Below are positions 35,233-47,029 of a DNA stretch of 64,000 bases, in pieces. Below the pieces are notes generated by a model. That model did not search any database, had not been told where the DNA came from, and saw nothing but the letters and a program-made list of their open reading frames with translations. Location of the stretch: assembly GCA_001972305.1 (NCBI GenBank), contig BDDD01001781.1, forward strand, positions 45,114 through 109,113. The letters are read 5' to 3'. The position numbers and the translations under genes are program-made. How positions within the stretch are numbered: the first letter of the stretch is position 1; each line of letters begins with the position of its first letter. This stretch comes from Cephalotus follicularis (lineage: Eukaryota > Streptophyta > Magnoliopsida > Oxalidales > Cephalotaceae).

Positions 35233-35856
35233 AGCTTTAAATTCTGCTAGAGGAAAAACACAACCCAATAGGACAAACAAAGGATTGAGAGTACATAAAA
35301 AACCTGACTTTTTTTATGAAGAAATTGTATGAATACACAACATATTTCTAGCTTACAAAATTCGGCGGTGGCTAAAGCAAGATAAGAAAGAATAACGTAT
35401 AACAAGGCAATGGCACTCTTTAAACGAGAAAAATGAGAGAATTGTGGGAGAGATATGGAAAAAAGAAGATTTTTAGGAGATGGATAAGGAAAGAGTTAGA
35501 AACTGTGTGAAGGATAAAGAGGAAGAGAGCGTGACGGAAGAGGGAGGAAAAAAGAGGGAAGAAATAGAAATAAAAGGAATTTTAAAATAAAAGAAAAGTA
35601 AATAGAATTTTAAAAGAAATAAAATTGTTTTATTAAGTTTTAAAATTGTATATTTATCAACAAGGACATAAACATAAGCCCATCCAAAAAGCATATTCAT
35701 ACCCACATATCCAAAATTTAGGCTGGTATTAGTCAGTCCAAAATACATAGGCTCATAACAAGGTAAACACACTTCATAACAAAACAAATTAAAAAGCCAA
35801 CAAACAAACAGATTAAAAGTCCGTAAAACATGTATACGAACAAACAGGGTATTACA

Positions 35857-38494
35857 GCTAGCTATTAGCAGTCCACATAGAATCATGAACTGAACACAAG
35901 ATTGAAAACTTTAAAGACTTCTCCCAATGTCATACAGAAGGAGATTAAGTCATGTTGCCTATAAGATAGAATTCGCATGCCGGATTGAGAATTCAGGATA
36001 CAAACGTACCTGGGATAAACTGACTCGCTAATCCTTATCTCACAGACTTGACTTAGTCTGTATGGTTGAGGGGATAGATTTACGATGCATCCCATGGGTT
36101 CACCCAATATGGCTACATCGTTAACTATGCCCTTCACATTTCATCTATTAATCTATATGCGTCTAATAAGTCCATGCGAACCCTGTGTGTACACAACAAA
36201 TGCGCATAAACAAATTAGCATTAATATTTATTATTTTGGTGAATATATCAATCATCTCATTTTCCTTTTGGTTATATATTTGATATTTAAGTACAATAGA
36301 AAAAATCTATGTACTATTTGAATACAAACCAGACTCTAGACTTTGAAGAAGGAATCACCCTAACATCATTGGCACAAGTGTTGTCTTTGATACAGGATAG
36401 ACAGACTGGTCTCCTGTGATTTTGGATAAAATAGCCTTAATAACCAACCTGACCACCTAATCCCATCGATGTGACTTGCCGGTTCATTTTATCAATATCA
36501 AAAAACTGAGACAATCCTTTTCAAGGTTTGCTTAGAATTATAGGGCAGACCATAAAATTATGTTTTTAGTGCCTATCTTCACCGCAGTGAAAGCACTGAC
36601 TCTTCATAATCAAGAATGTGTTTAATAACCTAATTGATTTCATTATTTCCCTTAGAAGTCCTCCAGTCAGGCAAGCTTTATTCAAAGGTGCCTAAATTTT
36701 TCGGTAATAAGAGGACTCTAAAGTGCGAAAATTATGAATCATATTATTTGAGACCACAATACTAGTAAATATGCTTTGTCTATTATACAACTTTTGTCAA
36801 AGAAGCATAAATCAGAATAACTAGTTGTATTCTCATGCATTCCTTTGTAACTTATAATACCTCAATCAAATTGAGCTTGCAGTCATATTTTGATTTACGA
36901 AATTCTTGCGAGAATATTGAGTGACTTCCACTGCAACTCTTACAGGGAACTTTACCTAAACTATTTAGGCTTCAAGCGAAGTTGAGAACAACTTCTCAAA
37001 TTCCTTAAATAGATCTTAAAAATAAGACCCGTTAAATAACACATTCGCAGCAGATGTTTCAAGGTGGGTTATGGTTTGACCATGCGATACAAATATGAAA
37101 TATTAAAATTAAAAAGAGCAAACATTCAATTTCTATTAAAACCACAAAGATTTGGTCTTTAATCTTTGATGGCACCTCCCACTATTTTATTCGAATCCCA
37201 TAACCCTCAAAATATGGGAGACGGGAAACTAGATCCATATCTGATGGACCTTGTTTCCGAGTGGGGATCGACGTCCCACAACATGTCAACCATAACCTTG
37301 AGTATGCTCAATTAGTCATGGATAACCTTGTGGTTAGGCAAACTTTTTCTGATCGTTTAATAGCACAAACCCCGGTCATTTTGTTTTGCCTCTAGGTACA
37401 CATGACCTTGAGTGTGCTCAACAAGCCTTGCTTATTATAGTACCATTAGACAAAGAGGTCAATCAATGATATAACCCTTGAGTGTACTCAACAAGGTCTC
37501 ATTACTGACTCCTCTCCATCAACATATCATGTTCTAGTGATATAGACATCGGCCAGAGCGCTAACCTTGAGGGTGCTCAACAAGTTCATACTCTGCCGGT
37601 GTACTATATATCAATAGCAATGGAGGAAGGTAGTGATAAAACACTATCTTGTGTTCATTTCACCATTACATGGATTATTATTAGACTTTACTAATGCGAT
37701 TTGCTCTAGCTAAGCAAATCGCTAGGTCTTATCCTAGGTGATTTATTACAAAGCTTCATATCCCATACAAGCATGGGTCTTGCATATTTTCGAAGGCTCT
37801 TGATGCTTTCCAACAATCTTCTAGTTGACAGCTCTTGTACAACAAAAAACTATCTACTATGAAAGAAACCTTAATTTTTTCAATCAAGGGGATGTACATG
37901 GAGGGAGATAGAAATATACAAAGAAAAAAAGAGAGAGAAGTAAGGCATGCAAGCCTCGAATTAAAATAATATTACAATCATTCCCATAAAAGCAATAAAA
38001 CACGCCATTCATCTAATGAAAATAATAAAACAAATAAAATAAGGCCTAAGTCCATAATCTCCATCATGCATATAAAACATTCAATCTCATTGAATATAAG
38101 AAATAAACTTGTGATTTTAATTAGTTATGCATAAAACTAATTTAGTATGAATTTTTTAAAAAATTTCGTGAATGAAAAATTTCTCGCATATCCACATGAT
38201 TTTTGAATTTAGGTCAAAATCAACTTTACGGATATCAGATCGATTATGGCTTGAACCGATATGAATGAGGGACATAATTAACACTTGAGACTATTAACAT
38301 TTGGGTTCGGGTCAACATTGGCACTATTCATATACCGGGCCTTGGTCAATGCTTGACACTATTCACTTCCTGGCCCTTAGACAACTCTTGGTTACCTGAC
38401 TAATATTCCATCAACTATTGATCAATGTTAATCCTTTGATCAACACATGATAAACTCTTGGTTCATGTCCTTTTTTTTCCAAACCTCTGCCTTC
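35857..38494. other. Unclassified repeat-like DNA without a readable gene
   Basis: No polyprotein block, LTR terminus or host exon was recognised in this 2.6-kb stretch. It is AT-rich. Features seen: four copies of a TTGAG-tgtg-CTCAA phrase (37290-37595) and a GA-rich A-run near 37920-37945. It may be an old LTR (copia-like wording such as 'tttggtctttaatctttga' near 37150), but I cannot prove ends. The right side merges into the GAGGTCTGACCTC array. Confidence 0.5.
37290..37595. repeat. Four dispersed copies of a CCTTGAGTGTGCTCAACAAG phrase
   Basis: Copies lie near 37296 (ccttgagtatgctcaatta), 37407 (accttgagtgtgctcaac), 37473 (cccttgagtgtactcaac) and 37564 (accttgagggtgctcaac). Each is an inverted repeat TTGAG-N4-CTCAA. 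Spacing is irregular (about 65-110 bp), unlike the 21-bp arrays. Confidence 0.8.
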
Positions 38495-38965
38495 GAGGTC
38501 TGCCATTAAGCATCGAAGTCTGACTTTGAGCTTTTCCTCTGAGGTCTGCCTTTGGGCAGTGAGGTCTACTCTCTTCCACTGAGGTCTGCCCTCTGCCTCT
38601 GAGGTCTACCTTTAGCAGCGAGGTCTGATCTCTTCCTCTAAGGTCTACATTTAAGCAACGAGGTCTGACCTTCAAGGAGTGAGGTCAGACCTCTTCTTCC
38701 AAGGTCTAAGGTCTTCATTTATGCAGCGAGGTCTCACATCTTCCTCGAGAAATGACCTCATGTAGCGAGGTATGACCTCTTCCTCTGAGGTCTACATTTA
38801 AGCAGCGAGGTCTCATATCTTCCTCTGAGGTCTGCATTTAAGGAGCAAGGTCTGACCTCAAGGTCTAACCTTCAAGGAGCAAGGTCTGACCTCAAGCACC
38901 GAGGTCTGCCATCATGCAACGAGGTCTAACCTCAAGCAGCGAGGTCTGCCTTAGAGCAGCGAGGT
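38495..38965. repeat. GAGGTCTGACCTC word array (20-21 bp phased), left half
   Basis: GAGGTC or close variants start at 38495, 38515, 38541, 38561, 38581, 38601, 38620, 38640, 38660 and 38681, then continue to 38961. Most intervals are 19-21 bp. The consensus word GAGGT-CTG-ACCTC is an inverted repeat with a 3-base centre. The array is split by A1; the rest is at 59650-59815. Confidence 0.88.
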
Positions 38966-39161
38966 TTTTCACGATTTTTGAAAAAGAATTAAATTTAACC
39001 GCAAGTGCACGGTTGTGTAGTAATGGGTCGAACACTAGGAAACAAGATTAAATTAATTTTAAATTTATCAACCTAAGCAAAGTATGCAAACTTGAAGGTA
39101 AATTATGCTAACTACTCCTAAACAGGAATAAATAATCTATATTACCGCAAAATTGATTCAA

Positions 39162-39240
39162 AGCGTCGACGGTATACTTAAAGGCATCGATGGTGAGCTT
39201 TAAGGTGTCGACACTTAGCTTGAAGGCGTCGACGGTTAAC
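39162..39240. repeat. CGTCGACG word array near the end of A1 3' LTR
   Basis: Word cores (gtcgac or atcgat) start at 39165, 39185, 39206 and 39227, intervals 20, 21, 21. The equivalent cluster of the 5' LTR (55612-55702) has five words. Confidence 0.88.
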
Positions 39241-39417
39241 AACACAAAATCGACACTTACAGAAAATCATGCAAAGTTTATTGAATTATTCAAAACAAGA
39301 AATAGACTAAATAAAATATGTAAGATTAAATTGGTTTTAGGGTATAGAAACTAACCATAGATTATATTGAGAACTCACTTACTTTGAACGTTCAAAGCTT
39401 GGTAATCAACAGTTGCT

Positions 39418-39600
39418 AGGTTGATACAGAGTGTGATCGTTTGACACATCGTATGAGTAGACATGCCAGGTCGATATGGAGTGTGACAACTGTGACAAAG
39501 AGTATGAGTAAACAAGCTATGTCTATACGGAGTGTGTTGATTGACAAACTGTTTGATTAGACATCCATCAATTTCTTGTAAGCACCGTTCATTCAAAAAA
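39418..39600. repeat. About 60-bp tandem repeats 'CGTATGAGTAGACATG' in A1 3' LTR
   Basis: The phrase cgtatgagtagacatgcyaggtcgatacggagtgtg, broken here into variants at about 39448, 39507 and 39563, repeats with a period near 57-60 bp. It recurs in the A1 5' LTR (55918-55946 and 58371-58460) and, reversed, in A2 (62815-62975). Confidence 0.8.
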
Positions 39601-40484
39601 AATCTTATTCACGGACAAAGTGTATGTGGATTTTAATCAGACGTACAAAGTGTGTTTGAAGTCAGAAAATTGAAGAACAAATCAAAGGTTCGAGGATTTT
39701 TATTGATTGAGTTTCTCAGTACATCTAAGTGTTGTTCTAACCCTATAAATCTTGAAAGTTTAGCTAGAAAATATTGGAATAAAAACTGTAAAAACTGAAG
39801 AAAGAAAGAGAGAAAGGCCACAATCGGCTGAGAAAGGTTATGTTCCTCTAAGGTTCTTCTTTCCTTTATATAGCCTTACAATACTATGCATAAAAGGAAA
39901 GAAAATCCCTCAACATTCTTACTTAAATTACAACAAAAAGTTTCCTAAAATACAAAGTCAAATGTGCTAGAGAATTCTTATAATTGCCGACCAAACCATG
40001 CTCACGTGCGCAAGTTGCCATTCAGAGCAAACCACTAAGTGTCGACACTTTTGAAGTAAGTGTTGCCCCTTATAGCATTTGTATTGAACCAAAGCGCTAA
40101 CATTCGCATATAATAGTTGGAGATTGAATGGTTAAGCGTCTACGGTATCATTTTAAGTGCCACCACTCAACACAATTTCGTTTTAGCTTTGACAGTAGAG
40201 ACCTCATAAGAGTTGAAAGCAAAGCATCAGACTAGAAAACTATCTATATCAATGAAGAGCACAACCTGGTAGAGCATACTTGAGACAGGCAAAGGCAGAC
40301 CTCATAATTCTTAAAGATCAGACTAGGAAAATGGCAGAGCAGCAAAGTGGTAGACTTGCGGTGTTGGTAATAGGGCAGAGCAAACTATGAAATGCCATTA
40401 GCGGAGCAGAGAAGTTGGTAAGGCTAAAGCAGATTTGATAAAACGGAGCAAACTTGAAGAGCTTGTAGTCTGGTGCAGTGCAAC

Positions 40485-40575
40485 TCTTAAGCGTCGACGA
40501 TTTCTTTAAAACCGCCAGCGCTTTATATCTAAGCGTTGACGCTTTGAATTAACCTGTCGGCGCTTTGATGCAAAT
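40485..40575. repeat. CGTCGACG word cluster near the start of A1 3' LTR
   Basis: Contains aagcgtcgacgattt, accgccagcgcttt, aagcgttgacgcttt and ctgtcggcgcttt at roughly 20-21 bp steps. The 5' LTR equivalent is 59388-59465. Confidence 0.8.
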
Positions 40576-40751
40576 TCTGCAGAACAGAAGCTTTAGTCTC
40601 TTAAATTTTTGCTAATTGAACTAGTATTAATGAATTTTGATCATTTTGCCCTTGTACATGAAAATCAATACAATACAACCGTAGTAATCTTTTCCAAACA
40701 TAAGAACATAATAATTAAATCGTTAAAAACAACATATTTTTATGCTAAAAA

Positions 40752-40768
40752 AATACCCCCATACTTAA
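40752..40768 (-). other. A1 polypurine tract
   Basis: Minus strand AAGTATGGGGGTATT immediately precedes the 3' LTR start TTTTTTAGCATAAAA. This GGGGG tract is the usual plus-strand primer of Athila/Tat elements. Confidence 0.82.
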
Positions 40769-42165
40769 ACCTTGCTTGTCATCAACCAAATGGAACGAAA
40801 AACTAAAACAATAAAACAAAAACAAAAACCATAACTCACTTTCGTAGGAATCACGATTGCATTTAGCATATGCAGCAAGCCTTTAAACCCCTAGGTGTCC
40901 CTAGTGGATGAGTTTCGTCTCGTGAATGTTTTCAGTGAATAAACACACAAAATTCAGTTCATCATAACTTTGTCAATGGAAAAATGTATCTCCACTTAAA
41001 ATTTATAGGCACCCCCATACTTGAATTTTATTATCTTGCTCAAAGTTCTAGAATCATAACATATCTCATTAAGGAGTCTTTACTAAATTTTTCTGTTATT
41101 CCACAGTATTTACCAATCAAGATTTCCATTCTCAGTAACATAAAATCCTACTTTGGAGTCAGACAAAGAACTTTAGTACTCATACATATTTTTCTTTTCT
41201 TTCTCTTTTATCGAACTCATTCCTCCACTACTATTGGTTTGAATGACATGGATGGACCATACACAAGACACCCAAATTACTATGTAGCTTTAGATTTACA
41301 ATTTGCACATGAGATCAATAAAAATTTTACCAACTTAAACTCGTGCAATGTCTTAGTCTCTTAAGCTTTCTATAAGACCCATGTAGCGAGTTTTAGACCA
41401 ATTACTCTCAAGGCAGTTGGCTTTAAGGAATTAGGTGTAGAACATCCCTAAGGCTTTATTACTCGAATCAAATAGGCTACAGACCAAGATTGAAATCAAA
41501 GAGGTAAATGGATATATATATTATATGCAAGAACATCAATTCTTTGTCCTCCTCCTTACTAAGATCAATGAAACTTTGAAGACACACAAGATCGGTCTCT
41601 TTTCTTTTCCTTTCCTTTCTCCCTTTTTTTATAACTCCTACCTCGAGATTTATTCCTTTTATTTTCATTGAAAACAAAAAATTTATTATGTTCTTAGTAA
41701 CATAAAATCCTACTTTGGAGTCAAACACAGAACTTTAGCACTCACACATTTTTTTCTTTTCTTTCTCTTTTATCGAACTCATTCCTCCACTACTGTTGGT
41801 TTGAATAACATGGATGAAGCATACACCAGACACCCAAATTACAAAGTAGCTTTAGATTTACAATTTGCACATGATATCAATAAAAAATTTACCAACTTAA
41901 ATTCATGCAATGTCTTAGTCTCTTAAGCTTTCTATAAGACTCATGTAGCGACTTTTGGACCAATTACTTTCAAGCCAATTTGCTTTAAGGAACTGGGTGT
42001 AGAACACCCATAAGGCTTACTTACTGGAATCAAATAGGCTACAGGTCAAGACCGAATTCAAAGAGGTAAAATCATTGTCCACAAGGAACTAAAAATCTAC
42101 TATAGAAATAACAATGAATGATCAAGAAATATATGTGAAACAATGCAATAAGTAAAAGAACAATA
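40769..42165 (-). other. A1 3' untranslated region with a large direct duplication
   Basis: No integrase or env-like reading frame is recognised. A segment at 41137-41510 ('aacataaaatcctactttgg' to 'caaagaggtaaa') recurs at 41697-42075 with moderate differences, with about 185 bp of other sequence between them. The 126-residue frame 40984-41364 overlaps the first copy and ends within it; the second copy has no matching frame, so I do not call it a gene. C1 is inserted at the right border. Confidence 0.7.
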
Positions 42166-44491
42166 TGTTAGATTAGGGTGTCCATGCAAGCCACGATGAG
42201 GCTGCAGACATATGTACTTTAGATATGACACACTATTGAATCATACATTCTTGGCTCCATTCGTGTTATATTGTGCATATTCAGTAAACATTGGCATCTG
42301 GCTATATGTATTATCCCAAGCCGTCTCAAAGGATCAGTTGATCACCATGTCAATTGAATACACATATAGCGCCCTTTTTATTAAGGGCTGGATCTCGTGC
42401 CTGAAAGGTTATGACAATGAGATCCTTACTTCTTTGTGACAAAAGTTCCAAGTCATAGGTTCACTCTCTTAGGATAATTGATGAACCGCAAAGACTTGTC
42501 GTGTTATGCTTTCTCCCAATGGTAAATGAGGATGGATCATTTCATTGCCATTTGTGTTTTACCCTAAAGTTGATACGGGGAACGTGCAAAGGCACAACTC
42601 TGAACTGACCCACCATAGGTTATCTATATGGGGAGTCAAAACCTCTGTCAATAGAGTTCCTATTTTCGGGGTAGTGTTTAGTCAAAGGTGACTAGTAAAT
42701 CATACGTGATTTACGTTGTGTCCTTAGACCTGAGTGGCTGACATGCATTGTGCAGTAACAGATTGGCTTTGATTTCTACCTCCCCTAGCACTAGCCACGT
42801 GATGGCAAAAGGGTTGTCTCTGGGCCTTGTGGGAGCTGCATCGAGATGTATGGTCGAGTGCGCGAGATGGGATCGTCACACCCGTGTTGAGGATTATAGG
42901 CTCTATAACATCTATGACCGTTGAAGACTTAAAGTCCTGGCCAGGCACTGGGAGATTGGGAACGAGAGGTTTCCGGGGATATCTCCCATCGTCTCAACGC
43001 GATCATGGAATTATAGTTATCGCGGTTTTACCTAGGGGTGAAATTAATCCAAACCCTAGTCCACGGACGAAGACGAGATGATGAAGGACATACGGCACAT
43101 AAACCGATGACATTGATAAAGCACTTGGGAACCAACTAACGGATGATAGATGTGGTACTTTGTAGTCCACGGATCCCGGGGTGATTAAACATCACACCGG
43201 GACTATTAGTTGGATAGTCGTACCAGAACTTTGGGATGTTCTGGGAAATTTATCATCGTACCGAAAATCCACCATGCTTTTAGGTCCTGCCTGATTATTG
43301 GAAAAGAGGAGCATGCTGCACAGATGCTCTCTTGGTGGTAAATCTAGTTTTTAACTAGTATGTATTAATTAGACATTTGTGGTTTGTTTCGCTCTCCATA
43401 ATTTGCCTTATTAATATATTAAGAGATTTAATGCTGGAGCATGATTTAATTTTAATTAAATCAAATTAAAGAGAGAGTCTTTAATTATTAAAGGGAGAAA
43501 CAAATTAAAAATGTGAGAGACATTTTGATAAAAGGAGAAAAAGAAAACAAAATAAGGGACTTTGTCTTTTATTAGACAAGACACACAGAAATACACACGG
43601 CTACGCACAAAACAGCGGAAGCACACTCAATGCGCGGAGTGTTTCCTGCAGGAGAAGACGGTCGTAATTGCGTCGGTGGATGGGAAAGGAATTGTGCTTT
43701 CATCCATGGTACTCTCCCCTCTCTCTCCCCGTTTTTTCTCTTCTTCTCTCTCTGTTTTCAGTGACCCATTTTTGCATCACTCCTGCTGCCGGATTCTCTT
43801 ATGTCGCTGACGGTCATGGTAGGTGGAGCCAATCCTTGGCTCTACCTATCTTGACCCTAGATTAGGTGTTTACCGATGTATTTTGCCCAGATTTTGAATG
43901 GAGAGTCGACTCTGCCGAGTTGACTCGCTGTGCGCCGTGGCATGGCATTTCTGGTCGAGTCACGACCAGTCTTTGGTTGCATTGCAAAGATCGGGAGCTT
44001 GGTGACCTGTGGTGGCACAACCGGTCCATGATGAGTCTCAGTGAGTCATTGCCTCTGCCAGCTGATCCAGCGCATTCCAGGGGGCTTCCCGTCGAGTCTC
44101 TGCCACCAGTGGATAGATAGGCGCATCTGGAGTCAATTGTTGTCTTGATCGGCATCTGACATGCTCACTGGATTTCGGGTAGTGGGTCCGATGACTGGCG
44201 GTGGCTACTGCAAGCTTGTAGCGGCAAAGTGGTGGAGCCTCCAACGTTGGTATGGTTGCTGCCCTTTTATATTTATGTTTACCGATATGGTTTCGGTTTT
44301 TCTTTATGTGCATGTTTGATAATTGGTTTTGTTCGATTGTTAATTAAACAGTGATCCTCGGCTTTTCTATTTGGTACTAAAATGTTAGTGTGAACCTTGA
44401 CTTCGTGTCTTGGTATTTTTGAAAAATTAAAATTATACACACTAGCGTCCTATGACCAAATTGACCGGGAACCCTTGCTAGGTTTCCAACA
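42166..44491 (+). mobile_element. C1 5' LTR (2326 bp)
   Basis: Starts TGTTAGATTAGGGTG and ends GGTTTCCAACA, next to the PBS. It aligns with 49453-52218. GAGTCGACTC-type words occur at 43900-43935 ('gagagtcgactctgccgag', 'gttgactcgctg'). Open frames such as 42212-42439, 43562-43865 and 44038-44313 are not conserved between the two LTRs and carry no domain. Confidence 0.92.
43900..43935. repeat. GAGTCGACTC-type words in copia LTR
   Basis: Reads GAGAGTCGACTCTGCC then GAGTTGACTCGC, two inverted-repeat words about 21 bp apart. The 3' LTR counterpart at 51615-51650 reads GAGTGGACTC then GAGTCGACTC. Confidence 0.78.
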
Positions 44492-44493
44492 AG

Positions 44494-44506
44494 TGGTATC
44501 AGAGCC
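44494..44506 (+). other. C1 primer binding site (tRNA-iMet)
   Basis: TGGTATCAGAGCC two bases after the LTR end CCAACA is the full-length complement of the initiator-methionine tRNA 3' end. Confidence 0.95.
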
Positions 44507-45957
44507 ATCCGTTTAAATTTCAATTGAGCTTTAATTTCAGTTTTGGTGATTATTTTGGAATAATTAAAGTACCTAAAATTCTAGTTTAGTTCCCATCCCA
44601 TGGTTGTTTTATGAAATAAAATATTATTTTTTCGGGAAACTAGGTTTTAATTAATCTAGTGGGAGGTTTACTTGAATATCGGTGGACTTGTGGAATTATT
44701 TCAATTGGTCATCGGAAATTGAATTTGCTTGTGTTTATTTAAAGTCTATAGTGGATGTAGATTTTAAATGTCTTATGCATGATGGCTAGCTATGGGACTA
44801 GACCTAGTTTTTGGTTTCTTTTGTGGATGGTTTAATTTGCTTTATTAACTTGTGCTTTTATTTGGTCTGTAATATGGTTGCCTACGTGCACCATTAATTC
44901 CTTATTTGTATTATTCTCTCTCCCTCCATTTGTATTCTATTCTTTATTTTTTAAATGTATTTGGTAATTTCATTTTTGTAAACAAAGAAGAGAGGAATCA
45001 CAAAGGAGCGAGAAGAGGAAGATCAAGGAATTTGCAAGACCAAGTGAAGGCCATGTATGCATGGTGCATTTTGTAATAAATTAGTTTTAAATAGTTCACC
45101 TAGGAGATCGAGTGATCACATTGGCTCGTGTGATCACTTATAGATTTTGTCCCTGGTCAGACCATATTTATTTCTAAGAGGGAAATAGGTTGCATGAGAT
45201 GGATGTTTTCTTTTTGAAAACAAATCCAAACATGTCAAGCATGCTAAGCCGTCCAAATGGATTGGAAGATAATTAAATTTATCTAAAACGGCTTTGGTAA
45301 ATATATAAAATTTGATGAGACCAAATTCCTCCAACTTGTGAAATAATAAGTCCATAATCGGTGGGACATAAGGCTGCCCCATCGTTGGCCTTCCATAATT
45401 TTCGTTGAATGGTGTGGACATATTGGGGATGGCACCAGCTACAGCTGAGGTCCCCCGTATGACCATTTCTATTCAATTTCAGTACAGTGATTGCACAGGA
45501 AGGAAATGGCATTGTTTTGGCATCAGGACATGGTCACGTGTTGGTGTTAAAAACATGTCAATTTCTTTTAGGATTGCGTACCGAGGTCATACTATTGGCA
45601 TGGCCACAGTTGTGGATTGTATGGTCCGGGAGGCCAGAACTTGTATCGGATCTTGCATTTTGGGCAAGAGGCCTTAATGCAAATATGATGCTTTAAACCT
45701 AACTATCATGAATTATGGTTTGCATAGCTACAGCTGGGACCATGATATGGAGGGACAGATTCTGATCGCCACTAGGAGGCAAGAGGCTTCTCGAGTTCCA
45801 CATTGGAGGTGTGGGTTACGATTAGAATAGTGGGAGGAGCCATAATTACAAATGACCAAGGATTATGGTAGTAACATAAATGGAATGATCTGTTAATATT
45901 CTCTCTCTCTTTTCTCTTATAGGTTGCTAGTTTTCACATACTCGATTTAATACTCAA
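44507..45957 (+). other. C1 leader between PBS and gag
   Basis: About 1.45 kb without a readable domain. It ends with a pyrimidine tract and AG at 45901-45922 (ctctctctttt...cttatag), which resembles a splice acceptor just before gag. The open frames 45134-45466, 45405-45677 and 45487-45696 overlap one another on both strands and match nothing I recognise. Confidence 0.55.
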
Positions 45958-46360
45958 ATGGCAGACAACACGACAAATTCAAACACATTTGGAACTCCTA
46001 AACTTGAATATCTGATTTTCAATGAATGGAAACGCGTTTAACATAACATTCTCATGAGCATGAGAGTCGCTCATGTCATGACTGAGATAACCCCGAGCTA
46101 ATGAACGATGCATCCGACCATCACACGGCCATATGGGCTAAGTAATGGGACGACGATTATCTAGCTCATACCCTATCAATTGCTGGCATGTTGCCTCAAT
46201 TTCATATGATTGGGTTATGCACTCACAGACCTTGTGTGTCATGCTTACACGACTCGAGGAGTTGTATGGCATCCATTCGAGGACTGTAAAGGTAAATTTT
46301 GACCAAGAGAGGTTGACATCGTCTGTGATGCCTCGATTTCCTACTTGAATAATCTCAAGG
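45958..46360 (+). pseudogene. C1 gag
   Basis: The likely start is the ATG at 45958, MADNTTNSNTFGTPKLEYL, soon followed by a stop after FNEWKRV. Downstream fragments in other frames, such as HHTAIWA, WDDDYLA, LSIAGMLPQFHMI, are consistent with a copia capsid but are too broken to confirm. Capsid normally packages the element RNA. The open frame 46138-46485 on the minus strand is a shadow. Confidence 0.55.
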
Positions 46361-47029
46361 GGAGATAGATCAAGTGAATCTAAGTTCCAAGGCTGAAAAC
46401 CCAAGGAAGAGGTAGCTAGTACAAAAGGGAATTCTATTCTAGAAAAACAATTTAAAAGTTTTATATGGAGTTTGCCTACTTCCATTGTGGGAAGCTAAGG
46501 AAATTTCAAGATATTGTAATATGTTCCTATAGTCCATAGCTAGAGATGCCTTGTGGTAAGGCACTTCCATAAACTTTATCTAGCTTACAATGTAAGTTCA
46601 ACTGGGGTAGAGAACCCAGGTTGTGAGACTAACATTTATAACACTTTGCAGTAGCTAAGAGATGCTAGACAGCTGAGAGAGCTACTAAAGCTGAGGACTG
46701 GCGTCATAGTGATGAATAGAGAATTTACACCGGTGTTGTTGGTGCTTATGAATTATAAAATTTGTATATGGATATGTATTCAAGACTTGATCTCTGTGTA
46801 TAAAGAACATTTCAATGTTCTAGTTAGTGCAAGAGGCACGTGGACTAAATAGATCCGCGTCTTATACAATTACCATTACATTACATTAACAATTCAACGA
46901 ACAAATAACAAAAGACTATGAAAGACAAAAAGGATATAAATCCTTCATACTTATTTCATTGAGGATTAGGTCATCCTAGAGGTTCTAGATAAACACAATG
47001 GTTAAGGATGTTCTATTGAACATCCAGGA
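46361..47029 (+). other. C1 gag-protease region, unreadable
   Basis: No zinc knuckle or DSGA protease motif could be recognised. Given its position it should be the remains of nucleocapsid and protease, with deletions. Confidence 0.5.

Larger units (their letters stand above)
15508..35856 (-). mobile_element. G2: Tekay/Del-like chromovirus with nested insertions
   Basis: G2 is a complete-ended but dead element of 20.3 kb including nested DNA. Order on the minus strand: 5' LTR 35856-33130, PBS, gag, protease, RT, RNase H, integrase, chromodomain, PPT, 3' LTR 28375-15508 (split by a 10.1-kb nest). Flanks gccag (15503-15507) and gctag (35857-35861) form a 5-bp duplication with one mismatch. Without nested DNA the element is about 10.2 kb, a normal size for this lineage with 2.7-kb LTRs. 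Coding regions carry many stops. Confidence 0.93.
33130..35856 (-). mobile_element. G2 5' LTR (family L2, 2727 bp)
   Basis: Minus strand starts TGTAATACCCTG at 35856 and ends AAGGGTGTTACA at 33130. It is the only uninterrupted L2 LTR in the window and allowed the other two copies to be mapped. Contains the hairpin block near 33440-33470 (degraded: 'cctaccacatggaaa...aatacggctg'), the word array at 34566-34740, a likely TATA box at 35222-35232 and a purine-rich stretch at 35440-35570. The 137-residue open frame 35473-35886 crosses the LTR end and has no domain. Confidence 0.92.
38966..40751 (-). mobile_element. A1 3' LTR (1786 bp)
   Basis: Aligns with 55414-59649 once the nested solo LTR is removed. 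The plus-strand ends are ttttcacg (changed from tgttcacg) and atgctaaaaa (changed from atgctaaaca). A TATA-like box lies at 39863-39874. Three CGTCGACG word clusters are found at 39162-39235, 40028-40150 and 40485-40570. Short open frames inside are not genes. Confidence 0.9.

Noticed and set aside
35473..36137. Open frames of 137 and 84 residues next to G2
   Set aside because: The first crosses the LTR end of G2, and both are hydrophobic or AT-driven without motifs. They would need the insertion to exist.
40984..41364. 126-residue open frame as an Athila env-like gene
   Set aside because: No signal peptide followed by transmembrane layout typical of an envelope; it is on the opposite strand to A1 and its duplicated partner at 41697-42075 does not keep the frame.
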